Source: Streptomyces sp. CB02414
Lineage (GTDB): Bacteria; Actinomycetota; Actinomycetes; Streptomycetales; Streptomycetaceae
DNA: 64,000 nt
Reading direction: 5' to 3'
Assembly (NCBI RefSeq): GCF_001905385.1
Contig: NZ_LIPF01000008.1
Span: forward strand, 124,001 to 188,000
Shown here: one piece after another, positions 54,924 through 61,769 of the stretch
Layout of the letters: each line of letters starts with the position of its first letter
Numbering within the stretch: position 1 is the stretch's first letter
Position numbers and translations under genes: made by a program
The notes under the pieces: model-generated
The model's database searches: none
The model's input: only the letters and a program-made list of their open reading frames with translations
What the model was told of the DNA's origin: nothing

Positions 54924-55106
54924 GCCGTAGAGAGTCCGGTGCCCTGCTCCCCTTCGCACAGTCCGGCGACCCCGGACGCGCGAGCCCCCGGCACCCCGAA
55001 TCGAAAGTGGTACCGGGTCGATGAGAACCCCACGCCTCGGCGCGCCCGCCCCGGTGGAGCCGCACGGCCGCGCACCCGAGGCCCCGGCCGCCGGGAGCCA
55101 CCGGTC

Positions 55107-56396
55107 ATGACCGCCAAGCTCGCCGCGGTGCTGCCCGACCTGGCGCCCTGGCGCTCCTCCCGCGACTTCCGCCTCCTGTGGATACAGGGCCTGGTCACCT
55201 ACCTCGGCAGCGTGATGGCGCTGATCGCGCTGCCGCTCCAGATCAAGGACCTGACCGGTTCCCCGCTCGCCGTCGGAGCCATGGGAGCCGTCGAACTCGT
55301 CCCGCTCGTGATCTTCGGCCTGTACGGCGGCGCGCTCGCCGACGCGGTGGACCGCCGCAAGGTCATCGTGCTGACCGAGGCGGGACTCGGTCTGCTCGCC
55401 CTGATCCTGCTGCTGAACACCCTGCTGCCGAACCCCATGCTGTGGCCGCTGTACGTGGTCGCCGCCGGCGTCGCCGCACTCGCCGGACTCCAACGGCCCG
55501 CCATGGACTCGCTGTTGGCCCGCATTGTCCCGCACGACCAGCTCGCCGCGGCCGCCGCGCTGAACGCCCTGCGCTGGCAGGCCGGCGCCATCGCCGGACC
55601 CGCGCTGGCCGGGCTGGTCGTGGCGTACGCGGGCAACGGCCCCGCGTACGCCACCACCGTGGTCTGCTTCGCCGCGTCGGTCCTGATGTGCCGCCGCCTC
55701 TCACCCGTGCCGCCGCGGGAGAAGGCGGCCCGGCCCTCCCTGCGCGGCATCGTCGAAGGCGCCCGCTACGCCTGCTCCAGGCCGGTGCTGCTGGGCACGT
55801 ACGCCATCGACCTCGCCGCGATGTTCTTCGCCTTCCCCAACACCGTCTTCCCCTTCCTCGCCGACGAACTGGACGCCGACTGGTCGCTGGGCCTGATGTA
55901 CGCGGCGGGGTCCGTCGGCTCCCTGCTGGTCAGCCTGACCAGCGGCTGGGTCTCCCGCACCCGGCGGCACGGCCTGCTCGTGGTGTTCGGCGCCGCCGGC
56001 TGGGGCGTGGCCATGGCGGCGGCCGGCTGGACGTCGAACGTGTGGCTGGTGCTGGCGTGCCTCGGCCTCGCGGGAGCGGGGGACATGCTCAGCGGACTGG
56101 GCCGCTCCACCATCTGGAACCAGACCATCCCCGACCGGCTGCGCGGCCGGCTCGCCGGCATCGAGGTCCTCTCCTACAGCGTCGGTCCGCAGCTCGGCCA
56201 GGTCCGCGCCGGAGCCATGGCCGGCTGGACCGGCGCCCGCCCGGCGATCTGGACCGGCGGACTCGCCTGCGTCGCCGCGGTGGGTCTGCTCACCGCCGCC
56301 CTGCCCCGGCTCGTCGCCTATGACGCCCGCACCGACGAGGACGCCCTCCGCCGCGCCGTCGAGAATGTCGCGGGGGAGGAACCGGCACGATCCTGA
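55107..56396 (+). CDS. MFS exporter, EntS/multidrug-like
   Basis: A 429-residue major facilitator with about 12 hydrophobic segments. It starts MTAKLAAVLPDLAPWRSSRD; FRLLWIQGLVTYLGSVMALI and LYGGALADAVDRRKVIVLTE (motif A) are typical of the enterobactin-exporter-like MFS group. GGGAG precedes ATG 55107; the longer frame is without homology. An iron-box-like dyad about 180 bp upstream suggests iron control, as for siderophore exporters. It is co-oriented with the lanthipeptide genes 445 bp downstream, so it could instead, or also, export their product; no dedicated LanT is seen. Confidence 0.9.
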   Translation: MTAKLAAVLPDLAPWRSSRDFRLLWIQGLVTYLGSVMALIALPLQIKDLTGSPLAVGAMGAVELVPLVIFGLYGGALADAVDRRKVIVLTEAGLGLLALILLLNTLLPNPMLWPLYVVAAGVAALAGLQRPAMDSLLARIVPHDQLAAAAALNALRWQAGAIAGPALAGLVVAYAGNGPAYATTVVCFAASVLMCRRLSPVPPREKAARPSLRGIVEGARYACSRPVLLGTYAIDLAAMFFAFPNTVFPFLADELDADWSLGLMYAAGSVGSLLVSLTSGWVSRTRRHGLLVVFGAAGWGVAMAAAGWTSNVWLVLACLGLAGAGDMLSGLGRSTIWNQTIPDRLRGRLAGIEVLSYSVGPQLGQVRAGAMAGWTGARPAIWTGGLACVAAVGLLTAALPRLVAYDARTDEDALRRAVENVAGEEPARS

Positions 56397-56719
56397 CCCG
56401 GGCGGTGTTCGGACACCCAAGTGGGTACGGGAGTCCAGTGCGACCCGACGACGCACCCACGATCCAGGGCGCCGTCGGCATGAAGTTGTCCACCCCGGTG
56501 CACGGCCGGGCTGCCGGGTGGCCTCCAAGGCCGCGCGGCCCGCAGCTCACCACCCGCGCCTCGGCGGACCGGGCCCCGGAGCGGGGTCAGGGGCAGGCGT
56601 GGGCATCGGCCCCTGCGCCGCCGTCCTCGCCGGGGGCCTGCCTGAGCACACGACGATGCCGGGCGAAGTGCCTGTGAGCCCCACCGGGGGAGTGCCCGCC
56701 GACAGCAAGTCGAGCCGCG

Positions 56720-56749
56720 CTTGAGGAAGCCTTAAGAACTGCCTTAGCG
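56720..56749 (+). promoter_or_regulatory. Candidate lanA promoter and overlapping operator
   Basis: TTGAGG (56721-56726) and TTAGCG (56744-56749) are separated by 17 bp, a plausible -35/-10 pair about 90 bp before lanA. The -35 lies inside the near-perfect inverted repeat CTTGAGG-AAG-CCTTAAG (56720-56736), and the word CCTTA is repeated at 56742. The LuxR protein encoded at the right edge is the candidate activator. Confidence 0.5.
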
Positions 56750-56841
56750 GGCCGGGACAGGATCGGAGCGTCTTGTTTGCCCCGGCCGGCGGTCGCTCCG
56801 CGGCTGCCGGGCCGGCTGGAATTCCGACGAAGGGACGCACC

Positions 56842-56982
56842 GTGAACATCGCCCCCGAAACCGAGTTCGACCTGGACCTCGACCTGAGCATCGTCGTCGA
56901 GGAAGCCCCCGCCATGGAGGCCAAGTCCTTCACGGGCACGGGCACCTGCCTCTCCTGCCCGGTGACCTCCTGGCACTGCTGA
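56842..56982 (+). CDS. lanA: Class I lanthipeptide precursor peptide
   Basis: A 46-residue peptide from GTG 56842 (GAAGGGA six bases upstream). The acidic leader carries FDLDLDLSIVVEE at residues 9-21; FDLD is the recognition motif bound by class I LanB enzymes, and DLDLSI-VEE closely recalls the microbisporicin precursor leader (from memory). The predicted core is SFTGTGTCLSCPVTSWHC (residues 29-46) with seven Ser/Thr (29, 31, 33, 35, 38, 42, 43) and three Cys (36, 39, 46), so up to three lanthionine-type rings; the C-terminal residue is Cys. The cleavage site could be after APA (24) or MEA (27). It lies directly before lanB and lanC, which makes the assignment strong although the core is unfamiliar to me. 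Confidence 0.9.
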   Translation: MNIAPETEFDLDLDLSIVVEEAPAMEAKSFTGTGTCLSCPVTSWHC

Positions 56983-56989
56983 TCAGACC

Positions 56990-57035
56990 GCCGGTGCCTG
57001 GCGGCGGGGCCCTGTGCCCGCCGCCAGGCACCGGC
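56990..57035 (+). terminator. Strong 19-bp hairpin between lanA and lanB
   Basis: A perfect 19-bp stem (GCCGGTGCCTGGCGGCGGG with its complement) closes the 8-nt loop GCCCTGTG, 8 bp after the lanA stop. It likely acts as a partial terminator or RNA stabiliser giving excess precursor message over enzyme message, as is common in lantibiotic operons. Confidence 0.85.
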
Positions 57036-57086
57036 GTCCGTACACGCAGGCGAGCGACCTGAACAGGTGGGGTGGAGGAGGTGCGG

Positions 57087-60000
57087 ATGAGGGACGACAG
57101 CGCATTCGACGCCGTGGGGCCGGTCCTGCTGCGGGCAGCAGTCCTTCCGCTGCCCGGCACGAACGGGGGGCGGGGCCCCGGAGCGGATTCCGGGCGGGCC
57201 CCGGACGCGGACCCCGGTGAGCCCGGCGCGCAGCGCGCCGAGGTGGCCCGGATGGTCGGTGACCCGGTGTTCATGGCCGCCGTCGAGCTGGCCAGCCCGA
57301 GCCTGGCGGGGGAGGCCCGCCGGGTGGCTGCGGGCGAACCCGTCAAGGACAGGCGACTGCGCAGGCTCGTGGTGTCGCTCGTCAAATACCGGCTGAGGAT
57401 GACCTACCGGGCCACGCCCTTCGGATTCTTCGCGGGCGTCGCGCTCGCCGCGTTCGGTCCGGAACCGGCACAGGGCCTCGGCACCGGCCACCGCAGCGTC
57501 AGCCGGCCCGACGCGGCCTGGCTCGACGCCGTCCTGGACACGCTCCTCCCGCTCCCCGGAGTGCTGGACCGCACCCGTCTGGTCGCCAACACGCTGCGTA
57601 CCGAGCGGGACGGCCGGGTTGTCCTCACCGACCGGTACGACGCCGACGGCAAGCGCCAACTGGCCCACTCCGTACGGCTGACAGCCGTCGTCCGGCACGC
57701 GCTGGAGTACGCGGCCGAGCCCGTTGCCCGGCCCGAGCTGGTAGCCCGACTCGCCGAGCGGTTCCCGCAGGCCCCGGAAGACGCCGTCGAGCAGTGTGTC
57801 GACCGGCTGGCACAGCACCACTTCCTGCTCAGCGACCTCACCCCGCCGCCCGACTGCGCCACCCCGCTCGCCCATGTCCTGACCCGCCTCCAGGGGTGGG
57901 AACACCCGGTGGCCGACATGCTCCGCGACGTCCAACTCGCCTTGACCGCACTGGACGCGGCGCCGCCGGACGACCGGGCGCCCGCGCTCGCGACGGCCAC
58001 GGAACGGATGCGAGCACTGCACTGCGCGGTGGACGTCGTCCAGTCCGACCTCGCCCTCGACGTCGAGCTCGTGCTGCCCGAGGAGGTGGCCCGCGAGGCA
58101 GAGCACGCCGTGCACACCCTCTGGCGGACCTCCCTGATCCGCCCAGGCAGCCCGCATCTGCGCGCGTACCACCTCGCCTTCCTGGAGCGGTACGGCACCG
58201 ACCGCGCCGTACCCGTCCTCGAACTGCTGGACGAGGGACGGGGTCTCGGCGTGCCCGAGCCCTACCGCACCCGTGGCACCGTCAGGCCCGAGCCGCACCC
58301 AGACGTCGAACGTCGCGACCGAATCCTCGGTGAACTCTTCCTCGACGCCGTGCACCGCCGGCCCAGGCCCGGCCGCCCCACGGGCGACGGCCCGGGGGGC
58401 GGCGCGGAGCCGGCCGAAGTGGTCCTCGACGCTTCCGTCCTCAGCGCCCTCAGCACCGACGCCCCCCGCATGCCTCCAGCCTCCCTGGAACTCGGCGCCG
58501 AACTCGTGGCGCGCGACTGGCAGCAGCTCTGCGCGGGCGACTTCCACCTCGTCCTCGGCGCCAACCCGGGCTCTCCCCTGGCGGGCGCCACCTTCAGCCG
58601 CTTCGCTTCCGTCCTCGGGCCGCAGGCCGACCGGATTGCGGAACTGGTCCGGCGCGGCGAGGCCGGCAGGCCGCCGGAGGAACTGGCCGCGGCGGTCTTC
58701 TACCGCCCCCGGGTCGTCCGCTCCGCCAACGTGGCCACCGTCCCCCAGTGGCTGCCGCACCGCATTCCGCTGGGGGTCGGGCCGGCGGCGGACGGGCCCG
58801 CGGAGAGCCCCACCGTGACCGACCTCCGTGTGGAGAACCTGGCCGTCCACGCCGATCTCGACTGCCTGCGGCTGATCGACCTCACCACCGGGCGGCGGGT
58901 GCGACCGGTGTCGTACTCGATGCTCAACCCCGCCACGGGGCACCTGCCCCAGGTCGCCCGCTTCCTCCTGGAACTGGGTCAGGAGGGCCAGGACTGGTGC
59001 ATCCCCTGGAACTGGGGTGCCTGGTCCGCGGCCCCGGCCCAGCCACGCGTCCGCCACCGCCGGACCGTGCTGTCCCCCGCCCGGTGGCTGCCGGACGATG
59101 CCGTACGGCGGGCCGCCTCCGGCGACGACGGCGACCGGAGCTTCCGTACGGCGGCCGCCCGGTGGCGCGAGCGCTGGGGGGTTCCCCGGCACGTGCTGCT
59201 GACCCGCGCGGACAACCGGATCGCCGTCGACCTGGACGATGCGCTGCACCTCCTCGTCCTGCGGGAGGAGTTGAAGCGGCCGCAGGGCCTCACCGTCGTG
59301 GAGCGGTACGGTGCGGAGGAGGGCGACGGCTGGCTGACGGGACCGGACGGCGCGCACGCCGCGGAACTCGTCCTCCCGCTGGTCGCCCGGCGGGGTGGAC
59401 CGGCGGTCGCCGAACGGCCCGCTCCGTCAGGGCGGTCGGCGCCGCCCTCCGTACCTCTGGAGGGGCGTGGCTCGGCCACCCATCTCCCTGGCGGCGAGTG
59501 GCTGTACGCCAAGATGTACGTACCGGCCGCGCACCAGGCGGCCGTCCTCGCCGGGCTCCCGGCCGGACCTGCCGCCCCCGCCCTGCTGGAAGCCGCGGGC
59601 GTCGACACGTGGTTCTTCCTCCGGTACGCGGATCCCGACCCGCATCTGCGGCTTCGTTTCCACGGCAAACCGGGACAGCTCTGGCCGGTCCTGCTCCCCG
59701 CCCTGAACCGGTGGGCGGAGGAACTGCGGGACGGGGGTCTCGCCCAACGGATGGTCCTCGACACCTACGACCCGGAGATCGAGCGGTACGGCGGCGCGGA
59801 GGTCCAAAGGTACGTCGAACGGGTCTTCCGGACCGACAGCGAGGCCGCCGTGGCCCAACTGGCCCTGCCTGGCGGAGAACTGGACGGGCTGACGGACGGC
59901 GGACTGGCCGCCCTGGGCATCCTCGGAGTCCTCGCCGGACTGGGTTCGGAGGAGGAGGCCCTGGAGTGGCTGGGCGGTGAACGAGTCCTGGCACGGCGGG

Positions 60001-60296
60001 GAGAGGTGCCGCGTGCCGAGAAGAAGGCGGTGGCCGACCTGTTCGCACGGCGACGCGGGCCGGCGACACTCACCGAACTGTGGGCGGAGCGCGCCCGGGC
60101 GCTCGACGCCCTGCGCGAGGCGCTGACCGTCACCGGGGGTGAGGGCGGGCCCCGGCGGGCCGAAGTGGCCTTGAGCCTCGCCCACATGCACTGCAACCGC
60201 TGTCTCGGCATCCGGCAGGACGACGAGGTACTCGCCCATGCGACCGCCCGCGAGGCGCTCTCCCTGCACCTCGGACGAAAGCGGCACGGCCGATGA
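57087..60296 (+). CDS. lanB: Full-length class I lanthipeptide dehydratase LanB
   Basis: A 1,069-residue LanB. The N-terminal glutamylation domain contains KYRLRMTYRATPFGFFAGVA (about 100-119) and continues to about residue 790 (VSYSMLNPATGHLPQVARFL, VRSANVATVPQWLPHRIPLG). The C-terminal SpaB_C elimination domain starts at WLYAKMYVPAAHQAAVLAGL (about 805) with WFFLRYADPDPHLRLRFHGK (about 841) and ends CNRCLGIRQDDEVLAHATAR. It should use glutamyl-tRNA to glutamylate Ser/Thr of the precursor and eliminate Glu to Dha/Dhb. ATG 57087 follows GGAGGAGG; a GTG at 57072 is unlikely. lanC overlaps its stop as ATGA. Confidence 0.95.
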   Translation: MRDDSAFDAVGPVLLRAAVLPLPGTNGGRGPGADSGRAPDADPGEPGAQRAEVARMVGDPVFMAAVELASPSLAGEARRVAAGEPVKDRRLRRLVVSLVKYRLRMTYRATPFGFFAGVALAAFGPEPAQGLGTGHRSVSRPDAAWLDAVLDTLLPLPGVLDRTRLVANTLRTERDGRVVLTDRYDADGKRQLAHSVRLTAVVRHALEYAAEPVARPELVARLAERFPQAPEDAVEQCVDRLAQHHFLLSDLTPPPDCATPLAHVLTRLQGWEHPVADMLRDVQLALTALDAAPPDDRAPALATATERMRALHCAVDVVQSDLALDVELVLPEEVAREAEHAVHTLWRTSLIRPGSPHLRAYHLAFLERYGTDRAVPVLELLDEGRGLGVPEPYRTRGTVRPEPHPDVERRDRILGELFLDAVHRRPRPGRPTGDGPGGGAEPAEVVLDASVLSALSTDAPRMPPASLELGAELVARDWQQLCAGDFHLVLGANPGSPLAGATFSRFASVLGPQADRIAELVRRGEAGRPPEELAAAVFYRPRVVRSANVATVPQWLPHRIPLGVGPAADGPAESPTVTDLRVENLAVHADLDCLRLIDLTTGRRVRPVSYSMLNPATGHLPQVARFLLELGQEGQDWCIPWNWGAWSAAPAQPRVRHRRTVLSPARWLPDDAVRRAASGDDGDRSFRTAAARWRERWGVPRHVLLTRADNRIAVDLDDALHLLVLREELKRPQGLTVVERYGAEEGDGWLTGPDGAHAAELVLPLVARRGGPAVAERPAPSGRSAPPSVPLEGRGSATHLPGGEWLYAKMYVPAAHQAAVLAGLPAGPAAPALLEAAGVDTWFFLRYADPDPHLRLRFHGKPGQLWPVLLPALNRWAEELRDGGLAQRMVLDTYDPEIERYGGAEVQRYVERVFRTDSEAAVAQLALPGGELDGLTDGGLAALGILGVLAGLGSEEEALEWLGGERVLARRGEVPRAEKKAVADLFARRRGPATLTELWAERARALDALREALTVTGGEGGPRRAEVALSLAHMHCNRCLGIRQDDEVLAHATAREALSLHLGRKRHGR

Positions 60297-61723
60297 TGCC
60301 GGTCCGGTCGCGGGAGGAAGAGGCGCCCCCGCCGCGCGACGCGGCGCGGGAGACGGCGTACCGGGTGGCGCGTCTCCTCCGGGACCCGGAGCGCGTCGCC
60401 CGCGTCACGAGCGAGACCTTCCGCGCCGCGCCCGACGAGCTGATGCTGCCGGGCTGGCAGCCGGCCTCGCTGCTCCTCGGGCACGCGGGCATCGCCCTGC
60501 TCCACACCCTGCTGGCCCGGCACGACGGCGCGTGGGCACCTGTCGCCCACGCCCATCTGTCCGCCGCGGCCGCAGCCGTCCCGGAGGCGGGGGCCGCCGC
60601 CGCGGGTGATCTGCTCTTGCCGGCCCGCCTGCAGGCGGCCCGTTTCGGAGGCTACAAGCGGCTACTGACGCGGGGCACCGAGGTGCACGCGGCCCGGGCG
60701 CAGGGGAGCGTGCAACGGCTCCGGGCACGCCTCGACCAGAACGGCCCGGGTCTCTCCTACCTCGACTACGACGTGATCGCCGGGCTGACCCGACAGGGCC
60801 GCTCCCTCCTGCCTGATGTGGCGGGGCCGGGCGACGGGAGAAGCGCCGCAGCGCTGGAAGCGGTGCTGCGGTTCCTGGCCGGCCTGGCCCGTCCGGTGCG
60901 GGTCCGGGGCAGCGAGGTGCCTGGATGGTGGTGTGATCCGGCCCGCTATACCGTCCCCCGGGACCGGGCGGAGTTCCCCGAGGGCGACTTCAACGTGGGG
61001 GTGGCCCACGGCATCAGCGGCCCGCTGGCGCTGCTGGCACTCGCGGACCGGGCCGGGTACCGGGTGCCGGGCGGTCGGGAGGCCGTCCGACGTATGACCG
61101 AGTGGGTACTGGCCAAGGAGCGTACCGATGCGTGGGGACCGTACTGGCCCGGGCGGGTGGCGTTCGAGGAGGAGACGGCAGAGGGCCTCGTCGCTCCCGG
61201 CACGGAGGAGAGCCGGACCGCCCGGGCCGATGGGAGCGCGCGGACTGCCCGGGCCGGCTGGTGCTACGGCGTGACCGGCATCGCCTGGTCACTCCACCTC
61301 GCCGGTACCGCCCTCGGCGACGAGGCCGTGACCTCGCGTGCCCTGGCCGCGATGCGTGGGGCCCTGCGGCGGCCGCTGCCGCGCGCGACGGCGGCCGATG
61401 CGGGGGTGTGTCACGGGAGGGCCGGGATGGTCCACGCCGGTGCGCGACTGGCAGCCGCGACAGGCGACGACGCCCTGTGGGCGGACGTGGACGAGGGCGT
61501 CACGGCCCTGGTGGCCGCGTTCACCGAGGACTCGGCCTTCGGCTACCGGCAGCACCTGTGGACACCGGACGGGGCGGTCGAGCTGGACAGCCCCTCACTC
61601 CTCGACGGCGCGGCCGGCGTCGCGTTGGTCCTGGCCTCCTACGCGGACACGCGACGGGAAGAAGCCGCCGACGCCGACGGGCCCCGGACCGCCGGCTGGG
61701 ACGCGGCGCTCGCGATGAGCTGA
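60293..61723 (+). CDS. lanC: Lanthipeptide cyclase LanC
   Basis: A 476-residue LanC-like cyclase, slightly longer than usual at its N-terminus. The zinc ligands are Cys in ARAGWCYGVTGIAWSLHLAG (about residue 323) and Cys-His in DAGVCHGRAGMVHAGARLAA (about 373); the GxxG-type toroid repeats NVGVAHGISGPLALLALADR and SLLDGAAGVALVLASY are present. It adds the Cys thiols of the precursor to Dha/Dhb to form lanthionine and methyllanthionine rings. ATG 60293 overlaps the lanB stop; a second ATG follows at once, so either may serve. Confidence 0.94.
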   Translation: MMPVRSREEEAPPPRDAARETAYRVARLLRDPERVARVTSETFRAAPDELMLPGWQPASLLLGHAGIALLHTLLARHDGAWAPVAHAHLSAAAAAVPEAGAAAAGDLLLPARLQAARFGGYKRLLTRGTEVHAARAQGSVQRLRARLDQNGPGLSYLDYDVIAGLTRQGRSLLPDVAGPGDGRSAAALEAVLRFLAGLARPVRVRGSEVPGWWCDPARYTVPRDRAEFPEGDFNVGVAHGISGPLALLALADRAGYRVPGGREAVRRMTEWVLAKERTDAWGPYWPGRVAFEEETAEGLVAPGTEESRTARADGSARTARAGWCYGVTGIAWSLHLAGTALGDEAVTSRALAAMRGALRRPLPRATAADAGVCHGRAGMVHAGARLAAATGDDALWADVDEGVTALVAAFTEDSAFGYRQHLWTPDGAVELDSPSLLDGAAGVALVLASYADTRREEAADADGPRTAGWDAALAMS

Positions 61724-61769
61724 ACGGCGCCGGCGCAGGAGGTGGCTCGCCGCCCGGGACATGGCGTGC

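Noticed and set aside
56405..56677. Possible second precursor peptide upstream of lanA (ends with three Cys)
   Set aside because: Ninety codons of Pro/Arg-rich sequence with no FxLD leader, no ribosome site and Cys spacing without Ser/Thr partners.
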